From NCBI GenBank assembly GCA_003216035.1, contig QCJM01000001.1, positions 1 to 64,000 on the forward strand: a stretch of 64,000 bases of DNA. Direction: 5' to 3'. The translations under genes were made by a program, and so were the position numbers. The stretch is from Prochlorococcus sp. AG-409-B13 (GTDB lineage: Bacteria > Cyanobacteriota > Cyanobacteriia > PCC-6307 > Cyanobiaceae). The notes below the pieces were generated by a model that made no database searches, was not told where the DNA came from, and saw only the letters and a program-made list of their open reading frames with translations. Of this stretch, positions 45,110 to 57,707 are shown piece after piece; the stretch's first letter is position 1, and every line of letters begins with the position of its first letter.

Positions 45110-47014
45110 TCACTCGACCGTAACACTTTTAGCTAAGTTGCGAGGTTGATCTACATCAAGCCCCCTCAAGGCCGCTATGTGATAGCTCAGCAATTGCATT
45201 GGCACTACAGAAAGAAGAGGGCTGATCCATTCACAAACATCTGGGATTGGCATTAAGGCATCAAAAACTTCCGTTTCCGGCCCTTTAGGTGCAATGCCTA
45301 TCAATTGAGCATCTCGTGCTTTTGCCTCCTGAGCATTACTTAAAACTTTCTCAAAAACCACTCCTGGTACAGCTATTGAGATAACTGGAACTCGAGGGTC
45401 AAGTAATGCTATAGGGCCATGCTTCATTTCTCCTGCAGGATACCCTTCTGCATGGATATAACTTATTTCTTTCAATTTTAATGCTCCCTCAAGAGCAATT
45501 GGGAAATTAATGCCACGCCCTAAAAAAATTACATCTTGAGTATCTGAAAAACGATGGGCTAAATGTTCCGCCAGTTGATCATGATGTTTAACAAGGTCAC
45601 GCAAATAATTTGGTACTGACTTAAGTTCCTCCGCCAATCTAAGAATCTCCTCAGGCTTACGACTACTCCGTCTGGCTGCAAAAGCAAGCGCCAACCCATA
45701 AAAAGCTAATAACTGTCCCAAAAAAGTTTTTGTAGCAGCAACCCCAATTTCAATTCCAGCTCCAATATCAAAAATATTTTGTACTTGTCGAGACAACGAG
45801 CTTTCAGGTCTGTTTGTGATCCCAAGCTGCCGAGAAGCAAAAGCAGGGTCACTATGGGCTGACCGACGCTCATCCTCCATCAAAAGCGCTGCAAGAGTAT
45901 CTGCTGTTTCACCAGACTGAGTGACTCCGATAGTGAGCGTATTTGGCGCCAGTGGTGGTGCGGCATAACGAAATTCACTTGCGTAAAAAACTGAAGTTGG
46001 CAAGTCAGCAAACTGCTCTAATAAATAAGCCCCGACCATCGCAGCATGTCGGCTGGTACCACAAGCAAGAATCTGAACCCTCTCAATCCCTTCATAAAAA
46101 GATTCTTCAAAAGGCAACGCCACTGGAGAATCAGCAGACAAGCCCCTAGGAAGGTGACGAGCTACCCAAAGCTCTGCAGTCTCTGGCTGCTCATGAATTT
46201 CCTTAAGCATGAAGTGACGAAATTGTCGTTTATCAACTACCTGATCAAAACCACTTAGCAATGAAGGGCTTCTTTGCTGGCGCTCACCCTCCTCGTTATA
46301 AAGCTCAATACCTAAAGGAGTTAAGAGAGCAAACTCACCATCTTCCATAGGCAAAATTGTTCTAGTCCAACCTGCCAATGCAGGCGTATCACTAGCACAT
46401 ATGAATTCTCCCTCTCCTAGTCCAATAACTAATGGAGCCTGCCTCCTAGCAACTACCAAGGCATCAGGCGTTTCAGCCCAAACAACTGCAAGAGCAAAAG
46501 CCCCCTTCAACTGAGACGAAACTCTTTGTACGGCCTGCAGAAGCATCGTTCCATTAATTTCTTGCCCTTCACCTTTTAAAAGCTCTAATTCTCGAGAAAT
46601 TAGATGCGGAATCACTTCTGTATCAGTCTGAGAGTCAAATTTCACTCCTTCAGAGACAAGAGAATGCCTCAAGGCCCTGTGATTCTCAATAATTCCATTC
46701 TGGACTACAGCTATTTCTCCAGAGGAATCTCTATGAGGATGGGCATTATGGATTTCAGGTTTACCGTGAGTAGCCCATCTAGTGTGCCCTATTCCTACAT
46801 AACCTGGAGAACCTTTCTCATCAATCAAACGAGAAAGGTTTACAAGTTTCCCTTTGGCTCTTCTACAGGTAATAAGTCCAGAGGATTGACCTTCATCAGT
46901 GTGAACAGTTGCTAAGCCAGCAGAATCGTAACCACGATATTCAAGCTGCCTAAGACCCTCCAGAAGGAGTGGGGCTGCCTCCCGAGAACCAATTACCGCA
47001 ACGATTCCACACAT
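45110..47014 (-). CDS. glmS: Glutamine--fructose-6-phosphate aminotransferase
   Basis: First step of UDP-GlcNAc and hence peptidoglycan synthesis. ATG 47014 gives MCGIVAVIGSREAAPLLLEG, where Cys is the N-terminal nucleophile after Met removal; the upstream start at 47044 would bury it and is rejected. The glutaminase domain has RWATHGKPEIHNAHPHRDSS; two SIS domains follow (ACGTSRHAAMVGAYLLEQFA, GVTQSGETADTLAAL, LKLKEISYIHAEGYPAGEMK). The 634-residue length is normal. Confidence 0.96.
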   Translation of the reverse strand: MCGIVAVIGSREAAPLLLEGLRQLEYRGYDSAGLATVHTDEGQSSGLITCRRAKGKLVNLSRLIDEKGSPGYVGIGHTRWATHGKPEIHNAHPHRDSSGEIAVVQNGIIENHRALRHSLVSEGVKFDSQTDTEVIPHLISRELELLKGEGQEINGTMLLQAVQRVSSQLKGAFALAVVWAETPDALVVARRQAPLVIGLGEGEFICASDTPALAGWTRTILPMEDGEFALLTPLGIELYNEEGERQQRSPSLLSGFDQVVDKRQFRHFMLKEIHEQPETAELWVARHLPRGLSADSPVALPFEESFYEGIERVQILACGTSRHAAMVGAYLLEQFADLPTSVFYASEFRYAAPPLAPNTLTIGVTQSGETADTLAALLMEDERRSAHSDPAFASRQLGITNRPESSLSRQVQNIFDIGAGIEIGVAATKTFLGQLLAFYGLALAFAARRSSRKPEEILRLAEELKSVPNYLRDLVKHHDQLAEHLAHRFSDTQDVIFLGRGINFPIALEGALKLKEISYIHAEGYPAGEMKHGPIALLDPRVPVISIAVPGVVFEKVLSNAQEAKARDAQLIGIAPKGPETEVFDALMPIPDVCEWISPLLSVVPMQLLSYHIAALRGLDVDQPRNLAKSVTVE

Positions 47015-47019
47015 AAATA

Positions 47020-47039
47020 AGCCCGGCCGTTGCCGGGCT
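47020..47039 (-). terminator. Hairpin between psaC and glmS
   Basis: AGCCCGG and CCGGGCT form a perfect 7-bp GC-rich stem around a 6-base loop. On the minus strand it is followed by TATTTATG just before the glmS start, so it may end psaC transcripts or attenuate read-through into glmS. Confidence 0.6.
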
Positions 47040-47093
47040 GACATATGGGCTTGGTTAAAAAAACCTAGCCCAGCGACTTAGAAAATTGAAAAT

Positions 47094-47363
<270 letters not shown>

Positions 47364-47494
47364 CTATCGCAAGAGTAACCGGCAAACATCAAACTTAAAC
47401 AACTTTGTACCTTTGCCGTCACTGTTGTTAACTCCCCACCTCTAGCCCTACTCCACCGCTAGCCCGTAGGATGAATAGTCCAGTCTTCAAGGCT

Positions 47495-47737
47495 ATGTCC
47501 CAGGAAGCGATCCTCGAGAAAGTCCGCTCTATCGTTGCGGAGCAACTAAGTGTTGATGGCAACGAAGTAAAACCGGAATCAAATTTCCAAAATGACCTTG
47601 GAGCTGATTCACTCGACACTGTCGAGCTTGTTATGGCTCTAGAAGAGGCATTCGACATTGAGATCCCAGACGAAGCAGCAGAAGGCATCGCCACAGTTGG
47701 TGATGCTGTCAAATACATCGAAGACAAACAAGCCTGA
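47495..47737 (+). CDS. acpP: Acyl carrier protein (housekeeping)
   Basis: Carries growing fatty-acyl chains. From ATG 47495 it is 80 residues: [20 protein letters not shown], with [18 protein letters not shown] holding the phosphopantetheine Ser. An upstream in-frame start at 47471 adds 8 atypical residues. It is 8 bases before fabF and divergent from psaC, as in related genomes. Confidence 0.96.
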   Translation: MSQEAILEKVRSIVAEQLSVDGNEVKPESNFQNDLGADSLDTVELVMALEEAFDIEIPDEAAEGIATVGDAVKYIEDKQA

Positions 47738-47744
47738 GGATCGA

Positions 47745-48992
47745 ATGGTGGAGGGTCTTAATCGCGTTGTGGTCACAGGCCTCGGCGCGATCACACCTAT
47801 TGGCAATACCGTCAGTGATTACTGGGACGGGCTTTTGTCTGGTCGCAACGGTGTGGCGGCCATATCACTTTTTGATGCCTCGGCACATGCCTGTCGTTTC
47901 GCGGCAGAGATTAAAAACTTCGACCCCACTGGATTCCTTGAGCCTAAGGAGTCAAAAAGATGGGATCGATTCTCAAAATTTGGCGTTATTGCAGCCAAGC
48001 AAGCGTTGGCAGATGCAGGGATAATCATCAACGCAAGCAACGCATCCGAAATTGGAGTAATTATTGGCTCGGGTGTTGGTGGTTTATTAACCATGGAAAC
48101 CCAAGCACATGTACTGGCTGATAAAGGTCCAGGCCGAGTAAGCCCTTTTACGGTTCCCATGATGATTCCAAATATGGCTACTGGCTTGGCAGCCATAGCT
48201 CTTGGAGCTAAAGGACCAAGCTCGGCAGTGGCCACCGCTTGTGCAGCAGGGTCCAATGCAATTGGGGATGCGTTCAGGCTCCTCCAACTAGGCAAAGCAT
48301 CAGTAATGTTGTGTGGAGGAGCTGAGGCAAGTATCACTCCACTTGGTGTGGCTGGATTTGCAAGTGCTAAAGCTCTTTCCTTCCGAAACGACGATCCATT
48401 GTCAGCTAGCAGACCCTTCGACGCTGAAAGAGATGGCTTTGTAATTGGAGAAGGGTCTGGAATCTTGGTGCTGGAAACTCTTGAACATGCACAATCACGA
48501 GGTGCCTTAATTCATGCAGAGCTTGTTGGATATGGAACAACTTGCGATGCCCACCACATCACATCACCAACCCCAGGGGGAATAGGCGGTGCAGAAGCTA
48601 TGCGAAAGGCGCTTAATGATGGCTCTATCAACCCCGAGGATGTCGATTACATCAACGCCCATGGAACAAGCACACCTGCTAACGACAGCAATGAAACATC
48701 TGCTATCAAAAATGTTCTCAGAGAAAACGCAAATCAAACTCCAATTAGCTCTACAAAATCCATGACTGGTCATCTCCTAGGAGGGTCTGGTGGCATTGAA
48801 GCCGTAGCTTGTGTGCTAGCTCTCAAACACGGAGCAATACCTCCCACAATCAATTACTCCAATCCAGATCCTGACTGTGATCTGGATTACGTGCCCAATA
48901 CGGCACGAGAGCAAAAATTAGGAATTGTGCTCTCCAACTCCTTTGGCTTTGGTGGTCATAACGTCTGCCTTGCCTTCCGCAAAATCCTCTAA
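47745..48992 (+). CDS. fabF: 3-oxoacyl-ACP synthase II
   Basis: Condenses malonyl-ACP with acyl-ACP in fatty acid elongation. ATG 47745 gives 415 residues starting [20 protein letters not shown]; an earlier start would overlap acp[17 protein letters not shown] holds the catalytic Cys, [15 protein letters not shown] the first His and [14 protein letters not shown] the second. Confidence 0.96.
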   Translation: MVEGLNRVVVTGLGAITPIGNTVSDYWDGLLSGRNGVAAISLFDASAHACRFAAEIKNFDPTGFLEPKESKRWDRFSKFGVIAAKQALADAGIIINASNASEIGVIIGSGVGGLLTMETQAHVLADKGPGRVSPFTVPMMIPNMATGLAAIALGAKGPSSAVATACAAGSNAIGDAFRLLQLGKASVMLCGGAEASITPLGVAGFASAKALSFRNDDPLSASRPFDAERDGFVIGEGSGILVLETLEHAQSRGALIHAELVGYGTTCDAHHITSPTPGGIGGAEAMRKALNDGSINPEDVDYINAHGTSTPANDSNETSAIKNVLRENANQTPISSTKSMTGHLLGGSGGIEAVACVLALKHGAIPPTINYSNPDPDCDLDYVPNTAREQKLGIVLSNSFGFGGHNVCLAFRKIL

Positions 48993-49020
48993 ACGGATCT
49001 GCTCAACCATCCTTCAGAAT

Positions 49021-49041
49021 CCCCAATCCCCAATCCCCAAT
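49021..49041 (+). repeat. Three tandem copies of a 7-bp unit
   Basis: CCCCAAT is repeated three times exactly in the 56-base gap between fabF and tkt, ending 8 bases before the start codon. It is short enough to be slippage-prone. Function unknown. Confidence 0.6.
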
Positions 49042-49048
49042 TAATAAA

Positions 49049-51058
49049 ATGGTCGCTGCGCCTGCTTCCCTCGACACGCTCTGCATCAATAGCATCCGGA
49101 TGCTTGCCGTAGATGCAGTTAACAAATCCAATAGCGGCCATCCAGGTCTCCCAATGGGCTGCGCTCCAATGGGATATGCACTTTGGGATAAGTTCCTTAA
49201 TCACAATCCCAAAAACCCAAAATGGTTCAATCGCGACAGGTTTGTACTTTCAGCAGGTCATGGCTGCATGCTGCTTTACGCGCTCTTGCACCTAACCGGA
49301 TATGACTCAGTCACCATTGAAGATATAAAACAATTTCGCCAATGGGGTGCCCGAACCCCTGGCCACCCAGAAACATTTGAGACCCCAGGAGTAGAAGTCA
49401 CCGCAGGCCCTCTAGGTGCAGGCATATCTAATGCAGTTGGTCTAGCAATTGCAGAAGCTCATTTAGCCGCAAAATTCAATAAGCCAGATACGACAATCGT
49501 CGATCACTTCACCTACGTAATCATGGGGGATGGATGTAACCAAGAAGGGGTTGCATCAGAAGCATGTTCACTAGCTGGTCATCTGAAATTAGGAAAACTC
49601 ATTGCCCTATATGACGACAACCACATCACAATCGATGGCCGAACTGATGTTTCCTTCACTGAAGATGTTCTTAAGCGTTATGAAGCATATGGATGGCATG
49701 TACAACATGTAACTGAAGGAGATACAAATCCCAATTCGATTGCTCAAGCGATCGAATTGGCCAAAACAGTCACTGACAAACCTTCCATCATCAAAGTAAC
49801 CACAACAATTGGTTATGGATCTCCTAACAAAAGTGATACAGCTGGGGTCCATGGGGCCCCATTAGGAGAAGAAGAAGCCAATCTCACTAGAAAAGAACTT
49901 AACTGGGCTCATGATCCATTCGAAATCCCTCAAGAGGCATACGATCACTACCGAAAAGCCATTGAACGAGGTGCAAAGTTAGAAGCTGATTGGAACGAAG
50001 CTTTAGCCAAATATCGCAGCAAATATTCCTCAGAAGCCTCCGAATTCGAGAGGATGTTAAGAGGAGAGCTCCCGACAGGGTGGGAGAAAGATCTCCCCAG
50101 ATATAGCTCTAATGACAAAGGTCTGGCGACTAGAAAACACTCCCAGATATGTCTTGGTGCCTTAGGACCAAATCTGCCAGAACTCATCGGAGGCTCAGCA
50201 GACCTCACTCACTCCAATTACACAGACATCAAAGGGGAATCAGGCTCATTCCAGCATGACTCACGCGAGAAGCGTTATCTCCACTTTGGAGTAAGAGAAC
50301 ATGCAATGGCTGCAGTCCTTAATGGAATTGCTTACCACAACAGTGGGCTAATCCCTTACGGAGGCACTTTCTTAGTGTTTGCAGACTATATGAGGGGTTC
50401 TATGCGTCTTTCAGCTTTAAGTGAGTTGGGAGTCATCTACGTACTTACTCATGACTCAATTGGCGTTGGTGAAGACGGCCCAACCCACCAACCTATCGAG
50501 ACAATACCTTCCCTAAGAGCAATGCCAAATATGTTGGTATTCCGCCCAGGTGACGGTAACGAAACCAGTGGCGCCTACAAAATTGCCATCCAAAATAGAA
50601 AGCGTCCTAGTTCACTATGCCTAAGCAGGCAGGGCATGGCGAACCAAGTAAATTCTTCTATAGAAAAAGTCTCTTTTGGAGGTTATATCCTCGACGATTG
50701 CGTCGGGACTCCTGAACTGATTCTTATTGGTACAGGCAGTGAACTTGATCTTTGTGTACAAGCTGCCAAGAAGCTCACTTCAGATGGACACAAAGTTCGT
50801 GTGGTCTCCATGCCATGTGTAGAACTCTTTGAAGAGCAAAGTGAGTCCTACAAAAATGAAGTCTTGCCTTCAACTGTTCGCAAACGAATAGTGGTTGAAG
50901 CGGCCGAATCATTTGGCTGGCACAAATTTATTGGACTGGATGGAGACAGCATCACAATGAATCGATTTGGGGCTTCAGCTCCTGGCGGGACTTGCATGGA
51001 GAAGTTTGGATTTACCGTAGACAATGTTGTCAACAAATCAAAGAAATTACTAAGCTAA
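49049..51058 (+). CDS. tktA: Transketolase (housekeeping)
   Basis: Moves C2 units in the Calvin and pentose phosphate cycles. The 669-residue protein has all three domains: [40 protein letters not shown] (GDG...N ThDP motif), [19 protein letters not shown] with the catalytic Glu, and a C-terminal domain. It is the full-length counterpart of the split pair in the island. Confidence 0.96.
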   Translation: MVAAPASLDTLCINSIRMLAVDAVNKSNSGHPGLPMGCAPMGYALWDKFLNHNPKNPKWFNRDRFVLSAGHGCMLLYALLHLTGYDSVTIEDIKQFRQWGARTPGHPETFETPGVEVTAGPLGAGISNAVGLAIAEAHLAAKFNKPDTTIVDHFTYVIMGDGCNQEGVASEACSLAGHLKLGKLIALYDDNHITIDGRTDVSFTEDVLKRYEAYGWHVQHVTEGDTNPNSIAQAIELAKTVTDKPSIIKVTTTIGYGSPNKSDTAGVHGAPLGEEEANLTRKELNWAHDPFEIPQEAYDHYRKAIERGAKLEADWNEALAKYRSKYSSEASEFERMLRGELPTGWEKDLPRYSSNDKGLATRKHSQICLGALGPNLPELIGGSADLTHSNYTDIKGESGSFQHDSREKRYLHFGVREHAMAAVLNGIAYHNSGLIPYGGTFLVFADYMRGSMRLSALSELGVIYVLTHDSIGVGEDGPTHQPIETIPSLRAMPNMLVFRPGDGNETSGAYKIAIQNRKRPSSLCLSRQGMANQVNSSIEKVSFGGYILDDCVGTPELILIGTGSELDLCVQAAKKLTSDGHKVRVVSMPCVELFEEQSESYKNEVLPSTVRKRIVVEAAESFGWHKFIGLDGDSITMNRFGASAPGGTCMEKFGFTVDNVVNKSKKLLS

Positions 51059-51103
51059 ACTTCTTACAAAGATCTGTACTAAAAACTCACAAATATACAA
51101 ATA

Positions 51104-51136
51104 ATGATCCAAGTTCTTAGCTAGAATTTGGATCAT
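51104..51136 (+). terminator. tktA terminator
   Basis: ATGATCCAA and TTGGATCAT form a perfect 9-bp stem around a 15-base loop, followed by CTTTTATT. It lies 46 bases after the tktA stop. Confidence 0.7.
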
Positions 51137-51255
51137 CTTTTATTAATTAAGGCCTAATTTTCTACCTATTTCTCAATATAAATTACCCTATCATAATGGA
51201 CTTTATAATTAAAAATAAGCATATATTAATTGCCAATAAATCGATCCACCTTCCG

Positions 51256-52644
<1,389 letters not shown>

Positions 52645-52699
52645 CTAAAAAGCCATAGGAAAGGCCAAGGGTGACTGCAAGCCTTTGATCACGCTTTAT

Positions 52700-52788
52700 C
52701 ACTTCCCTTCGCCGGTGTAATCCGGATCAGGTTCGGAGGGTGTGATCTCAGCCCGTCAGACAAATCTGCTCAGGCACCCCTAGTGTTA
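52700..52788 (-). promoter_or_regulatory. TPP riboswitch (THI element)
   Basis: On the minus strand ACTAGGGGTGCCTGAGCAG, CTGACGGGCTGAGATCACAC and CCTCCGAACCTGATCCGGAT, then TACACCGGCGAAGGGAAGT, match the conserved thi-box (CTGAGA and ACCTGATC...GGAT...GCG.AGGGA). It lies about 59 bases upstream of the thiC start, so TPP excess should repress thiC. Confidence 0.95.
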
Positions 52789-52920
52789 TTTGAAAGCTAG
52801 CTATATTTCATCTGAAGGGCTGCAACAAAACATCAAAAAGACAAACAAACAATAAAAGCAACAAATCCAAACCCTTAGAAAGAAAGCTTTGATCTAATGA
52901 ACTATTCAGTTAATCAAGCC

Positions 52921-53139
52921 TTATACAAAATCCTGGTCCTTTCTGCGAATTGCATCTAGAAGCTTTCTACGACGATTGCTACGCCCAAAAGCCCCGCTAA
53001 TAATTAAACCAATACCTACAACTAAGGCTGGCAAAGCCTGCAGTTGATCACTTCCTTCCCGCTGCAGAAATCCCCAAATTGCTACAACAATAAGTGAGGG
53101 TGCAGCCATTGAAAAAAGGACATTACCTAGTCTCTTCAT
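52921..53139 (-). CDS. Small two-helix membrane protein
   Basis: This 72-residue protein has hydrophobic segments NVLFSMAAPSLIVVAIWGF (about 6-24) and LPALVVGIGLIISGAFG (about 36-52) and a basic tail SNRRRKLLDAIRRKDQDF. Its start overlaps the amidohydrolase stop by 4 bases, so translation is coupled. Function unknown. Confidence 0.65.
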   Translation of the reverse strand: MKRLGNVLFSMAAPSLIVVAIWGFLQREGSDQLQALPALVVGIGLIISGAFGRSNRRRKLLDAIRRKDQDFV

Positions 53140-54332
53140 AATTTCTTAGTTGTCAAATGAGAACACTCCTCCATCCACCTAAAGAGAGTTGACGTTATTA
53201 CCTGAATACCAATTTGCAAGCTGCCCTCGGCAGGAGAAAACTCACAATGATGAAGAGGAGCACAGCCTTGGTCCCCTGCGACTCCAAGACGAAACATGGT
53301 TCCTGGCACATCTTGCAAAAGCTCTGCAAAATCCTCTGCACCTAAGGATGGTTGTTCTAGATCTATTACTTTTTCTCTTCCTAGCTCTGATATCGCACAT
53401 CTTTCCAGCAAGCGAGTTAATTGAGGATCGTTATACACAGGTGGAGCAATAGATTTATATCGCACAACAGATTTGGCCCCAAAACTGGCACAAATAGCTT
53501 GCACCGTGTCTGCAATCCAATCTGGCAATAGCTTATGAACATTGGAATCTAGGCACCGAACAGTTCCCAAAAGCTTCACCCGATCAGCAATAACATTGAA
53601 TGCTCTGCCACCTTCAATTTTTCCAAAGCTAACCACAACAGGCTGAAGAGCATCCAAACGTCTACCAATTGCTTCCTGAAGTCCGCTTACTACCCGTGCA
53701 GCTATCCAAATTGCATCGACAGCTTGATGGGGCCTAGCACCATGGCCACCTTCTCCAAGAATCTCAATCTCCAATTCTCCAGCTGCAGCAGTGAGACTTC
53801 CCTTTCTGATTCCGATTTGACCAACAGGTAAATCAGGGAAAACATGTAATCCGAAGAGGGCTTCGAGGCCTTTGATCGCACCATCCTTTTTCATCCACAA
53901 AGCCCCTTGAGCAATCTCTTCAGCTGGTTGGAATAACAGCCTTACGCCTGTCAGGAGATCATCTTCACCTCCCAAAAGTCTTGCGACTCCAAGGCCTACA
54001 CAAATATGAAAATCATGCCCACACGCATGCATTACACCTTGTTGGCGCGAAGAATAATCCAAATTGGTTCGCTCCTCGATAGGCAAAGCATCCATATCCA
54101 CACGTAAACCAACCAATGAGCCATTAGTAGGACCAATCTCAGCTACCACGCCAAGCCGACCAACACCTTCCCTAACTCTCCAGCCAGATCTCCTCAACTC
54201 ACCTGCAACCAAAGCTGCAGTCTGATGCTCTTGCCCACTCAGCTCTGGATGTGCATGAAAATGCCTTCGTAACTCAAGGAGCTCTGGCATCAATTGATGC
54301 AATCGATCAGGCCAGCTAGTTGAAAATGTCAT
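53136..54332 (-). CDS. M20-family amidohydrolase (N-acyl amino acid / hippurate type)
   Basis: The 398-residue protein has VGLRVDMDALPIEE and MHACGHDFHICVGLG, the metal-binding motifs of the HipO/IAA-amidohydrolase family, and GEGGHGARPHQAVDAIWIA at the dimer domain, then QPSLGAEDFAELLQ. These enzymes release amino acids or auxin-type acids from N-acyl conjugates. It overlaps the genes on both sides by 4 bases, so it is part of ruvB, TPR, amidohydrolase and membrane protein. Confidence 0.9.
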   Translation of the reverse strand: MTFSTSWPDRLHQLMPELLELRRHFHAHPELSGQEHQTAALVAGELRRSGWRVREGVGRLGVVAEIGPTNGSLVGLRVDMDALPIEERTNLDYSSRQQGVMHACGHDFHICVGLGVARLLGGEDDLLTGVRLLFQPAEEIAQGALWMKKDGAIKGLEALFGLHVFPDLPVGQIGIRKGSLTAAAGELEIEILGEGGHGARPHQAVDAIWIAARVVSGLQEAIGRRLDALQPVVVSFGKIEGGRAFNVIADRVKLLGTVRCLDSNVHKLLPDWIADTVQAICASFGAKSVVRYKSIAPPVYNDPQLTRLLERCAISELGREKVIDLEQPSLGAEDFAELLQDVPGTMFRLGVAGDQGCAPLHHCEFSPAEGSLQIGIQVITSTLFRWMEECSHLTTKKL

Positions 54333-55135
54333 GGACTTTCCAAGTCAAGAAAAGCCATTAAGTCTTTAGTGGGCTGAGGTGGCCAGCGTCGGACATTCAA
54401 AATCCATTCTCTCTGTCTATATCGACTATCAAGTCCAGCGGCAGCAGCCCAATGACTCTCAGCCTCCCCAAAAGAACCCCTTTGCCACAAGAGCGCAGTT
54501 AGCGCAGCCCGAGCATCAGCCAGCATTGGGTATTTACGAATTAATGCTCGCAATTCTGATTCCGCTTTCTCCAATTCCCCAATCTGATAAAGAGCCAAAG
54601 CCTTACTTGAACGAGCCAACACAAATCCAGGACGCACCAAAGAAGCTTGATCAAAGAAAGTTTCAGCCCGTGACCAGTCGCCCAAGGAGCCACTCACATT
54701 CCCAAGGTTATAAAACGCGGAAGCATCCTCAGGATAATGCTCAAGAATCCATTCGTAATCTTTTTGTGCTTCCTGCCAATGCTGCAATGACTCTTCTGCG
54801 ATTCCACGATTTAAATAAGGGTCTAGTTCAAGCGGAAGTAACTTGATGGCCATTGTCTGGTCGGCAATAGCACCTTCAGCATCACCTAGAGCCAATCGAA
54901 CATTGCCCCTGTTACTCCAGGCGGCTGCATCTTTTGGAGAAAGTTCCAGGAACTGATCCCACAGTAAAAATGCCTCTTCCAAATCCCCACTCCTACTAAC
55001 CTCTAAAGCTTGATCAAAAAGAAAATGAAGTGACTCTGAAGCTAAAACTTTGATTGGTTGTAAAAGCAAAAGCACAAACAAAAAAAAACTCACCAAAAGA
55101 TATAAAAGATTTTTTACTAGGCCCAATGAACTCAT
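54329..55135 (-). CDS. TPR-repeat protein with N-terminal signal or anchor
   Basis: The 268-residue protein begins with a hydrophobic segment ([20 protein letters not shown]) that acts as a signal or anchor, then about four or five tetratricopeptide repeats: [60 protein letters not shown]. TPRs bind other proteins, so a scaffold role at the thylakoid or plasma membrane is likely. It starts within the ruvB stop (4-base overlap). Confidence 0.85.
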   Translation of the reverse strand: MSSLGLVKNLLYLLVSFFLFVLLLLQPIKVLASESLHFLFDQALEVSRSGDLEEAFLLWDQFLELSPKDAAAWSNRGNVRLALGDAEGAIADQTMAIKLLPLELDPYLNRGIAEESLQHWQEAQKDYEWILEHYPEDASAFYNLGNVSGSLGDWSRAETFFDQASLVRPGFVLARSSKALALYQIGELEKAESELRALIRKYPMLADARAALTALLWQRGSFGEAESHWAAAAGLDSRYRQREWILNVRRWPPQPTKDLMAFLDLESP

Positions 55136-56190
55136 TTCTTATCCAACCTTCCAAGATGTATTCGTCCAGCCTCTGTAACAACCCTCCCTCTAGGAGTTCT
55201 ATTTAGAAAACCAACTTGCATCAAAAACGGTTCTACAACAGATTCCAATGTGGCTGAATCTTCACCTAGAGCGGCAGCAATTGTGTCAAGACCGACTGGA
55301 CCGCCGCCATGCACTTTAAGCAAAAATTCCAACAATCTCCTATCACTTGCGTCGAGCCCTTTCCTGTCCACTCGATGCAATTCAAGAGCTTCATCAACCA
55401 ACTGAGCATCAATCACATTCATCCCGCCTCTAACAGTTGCAACATCCCGCACACGCTTTAACAATCGATTGGCAATTCTCGGCGTACTTCTACATCTACG
55501 AGCAATCTCTAAGCATGCATCATTAGTAAGAGAAAGTTTCAATAGACACGCTGCTCTTTCAACAATTGCTTGCAAATCTTTCAACCGATAAAACTCCAGG
55601 CGCTGACTAAGTCCAAAGCGATCACGCAAAGGCGAACTTAAAGCACCTGCTCGAGTTGTTGCCCCAACAAGTGTGAACGGGGGAAGATCAACGGATCTTG
55701 TTCTAGCGGTGTTGCCCTTCCCAACATTCAAATCCAAACGGCGATCCTCCATCGCTGGATAAAGCAACTCTTCAGCTACTTTTGGGAGCCTGTGGATTTC
55801 ATCTACAAAAAGCAACTCGCGAGGCTGCAAATTCATTAATAAACCAACTATGTCGCGAGGACGCTCTAAAGCAGGTGCACTAGTAAGGCGAGCCTTAACC
55901 CCAAGTTCCTTTGCCAAGACAAGAGCCATCGTGGTTTTACCCAAACCAGGAGGGCCATATAACAAAACATGATCCAATGCCTCTCCTCGCCCCAAGGCCG
56001 CTGTAACAGAAATTTTGAGAACCTGCTTTAGCTCAGTTTGACCTATGTAATCCTCAAAACAGCTGGGCCTCAAACTATCTTCGCGTGACAGAGTTCTCTC
56101 CTGCTCTATTGGTTCAGCATGAACAAGCCTTTCTCTTCCCTTTGGAGTGGGAGAATCAGCTTTAGAAATTTTTGAAGAAACAATCGCCAT
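55132..56190 (-). CDS. ruvB: Holliday junction helicase subunit RuvB
   Basis: ATPase ring that drives branch migration with RuvA. From ATG 56190 it is 352 residues. [20 protein letters not shown] is Walker [11 protein letters not shown] is Walker B, and [18 protein letters not shown] has the arginine finger region; the winged-helix end contains [14 protein letters not shown]. The upstream extension to 56268 is hydrophobic and not conserved; it overlaps smpB. Confidence 0.96.
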   Translation of the reverse strand: MAIVSSKISKADSPTPKGRERLVHAEPIEQERTLSREDSLRPSCFEDYIGQTELKQVLKISVTAALGRGEALDHVLLYGPPGLGKTTMALVLAKELGVKARLTSAPALERPRDIVGLLMNLQPRELLFVDEIHRLPKVAEELLYPAMEDRRLDLNVGKGNTARTRSVDLPPFTLVGATTRAGALSSPLRDRFGLSQRLEFYRLKDLQAIVERAACLLKLSLTNDACLEIARRCRSTPRIANRLLKRVRDVATVRGGMNVIDAQLVDEALELHRVDRKGLDASDRRLLEFLLKVHGGGPVGLDTIAAALGEDSATLESVVEPFLMQVGFLNRTPRGRVVTEAGRIHLGRLDKK

Positions 56191-56240
56191 GATGGCAGGG
56201 TAACGACACCTGTATATGGTCGGAATATGAATGAAAGAAG

Positions 56241-56738
56241 ATGGCAAAAGCAGGAAACAAAAAGTCAACTAAAGCCGCCCGAGATGCTGCCAAAAGACTC
56301 TTTGCAGACAATCGTTTCGCACGTCATCAATATGAAATCCTCGAAACTCTAGAAACTGGGATTCAGCTAGTAGGGACAGAAGTCAAGTCCATCCGTGCTG
56401 GGCATGCAAATCTTCGAGATGGCTTTTGCCTAATCCGCAAAGGTGAACTCCTTCTGCACAATGTTCATATTTCTCCGCATAGTCATGCTGGCAAATATTT
56501 CAATCACGATCCTCTCCGGATCAGAAAGCTCTTGGCACATCGAAAAGAGATCAACAAGCTCCGTCTTCAACTAGACAAAAAAGGACTCACCTTGATTCCT
56601 TTAAACATTCATCTTCAAGGTTCATGGATCAAAGTCACTATCGGCCTAGGGAAAGGACGCAAACTGCATGACAAAAGACAAGAGGAGAAAAAAAAGCAAG
56701 CTAATCGTGACATGAAAGCAGCATTAGCTCGCTACTAA
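56241..56738 (+). CDS. smpB: SsrA-binding protein SmpB
   Basis: Brings tmRNA to stalled ribosomes. The 165-residue protein has [39 protein letters not shown] and a basic C-terminal tail ([20 protein letters not shown]) that inserts in the mRNA channel. Divergent from ruvB with 50 bases between starts. Confidence 0.96.
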   Translation: MAKAGNKKSTKAARDAAKRLFADNRFARHQYEILETLETGIQLVGTEVKSIRAGHANLRDGFCLIRKGELLLHNVHISPHSHAGKYFNHDPLRIRKLLAHRKEINKLRLQLDKKGLTLIPLNIHLQGSWIKVTIGLGKGRKLHDKRQEEKKKQANRDMKAALARY

Positions 56739-56914
56739 TAAAGAGAATCCTCCCTCAAAGGCTCTAAAAAGCTTTTCGAGACCCCTCAAAAATATCCTCT
56801 AGAGGCATAGAGGTTTCAGGACCCAGAACAACTTAGTTTGTTAAGTAAAGTTTGCATCACATCCTTGGCTCAGGAGGAGAACAAATTGATCCCCTTACCT
56901 ACACGCATTAGATC

Positions 56915-57391
56915 ATGAGCCATTCTTGGCTCGAACAACTAGAGAAAGAGCTAGAAAAGAAGTTTGAAGACTTCTTACGCTCTAATCCTTATCAAGAGTC
57001 GTTGCTAATCGAACAAAGTCAAAAAGAGCAATTTCTAAAGCTTCAAACTAATCAGAAAAAGATCCAAGCCACAGCAGAACGACTTCGCACTGAATTACTT
57101 GAACTCTCAGAAAATGTAAGGGAATGGAAAGATAGAGCCAATCGAGCAAAAGCTGCCCAAGCCAAAGAGCTAGCCAGAAAAGCCGAGGAACATGTTAACA
57201 ATCTAATTAATAAAGGCCGTCAACTTTGGTCCGAGCTTGATCAGTTAGGTAGCCAATTCAAAAGGGTTCAAAAAGAATTATTAGAAATCTCCAAACAAGC
57301 ACAAAACTCCAAAGGAACACGCCAAGAGTCCTGGGAGAAATTCGATGCCGAAGAGGGACTAAACCATCTACGCAAGAAAAATCAGATCTAA
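56915..57391 (+). CDS. Coiled-coil protein of the TIGR04376 type
   Basis: This 158-residue protein is almost all helix and Lys/Glu-rich, with heptads through LEKELEKKFEDFLRSNPYQE, ELLELSENVREWKDRANRAK and NLINKGRQLWSELDQLGSQF. The pattern fits a small cyanobacterial coiled-coil family (TIGR04376) of unknown role. No signal or membrane segment. It converges on the 87-residue gene. Confidence 0.75.
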   Translation: MSHSWLEQLEKELEKKFEDFLRSNPYQESLLIEQSQKEQFLKLQTNQKKIQATAERLRTELLELSENVREWKDRANRAKAAQAKELARKAEEHVNNLINKGRQLWSELDQLGSQFKRVQKELLEISKQAQNSKGTRQESWEKFDAEEGLNHLRKKNQI

Positions 57392-57398
57392 GGCCACC

Positions 57399-57662
57399 TC
57401 AGCCCTTCGCAGAAGGTGGCTCAAGGCTCACATTCTCGGGAGGGGGCGTTGGATCAGGATCAGCAATCAACATGTGCTGAAGCACAATTTCAGGTCGCTC
57501 ACTATCGCGCCAACGTATGCGATAGGCAGGCATTTTGGTGCCGCGACTCGTTGTTTGTTCAACAGGTTCCATGACCCAGCCACGCCTAGAACGTCCCTGG
57601 GGATTGCGCTTGACCACCGCATCTGCGTGCTTGAAGCGGAAACCTACGCGCTCGCCACTCAT
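57399..57662 (-). CDS. Conserved cyanobacterial hypothetical protein
   Basis: An 87-residue basic protein: MSGERVGFRFKHADAVVKRN, RGWVMEPVEQTTSRGTKMPA, YRIRWRDSERPEIVLQHML. It looks like a small beta-barrel fold. The C-terminus is Pro-rich (DPDPTPPPEN). It follows lysS by 45 bases on the same strand and is probably cotranscribed. Function unknown. Confidence 0.65.
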   Translation of the reverse strand: MSGERVGFRFKHADAVVKRNPQGRSRRGWVMEPVEQTTSRGTKMPAYRIRWRDSERPEIVLQHMLIADPDPTPPPENVSLEPPSAKG

Positions 57663-57707
57663 ATTGAAGAGGACCTTACCACTGGCTCAATTATCCACTT
57701 TGGTGGT

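Noticed and set aside
47819-48337. Minus-strand 172-codon ORF inside fabF
   Set aside because: Shadow of the strongly conserved fabF coding sequence.
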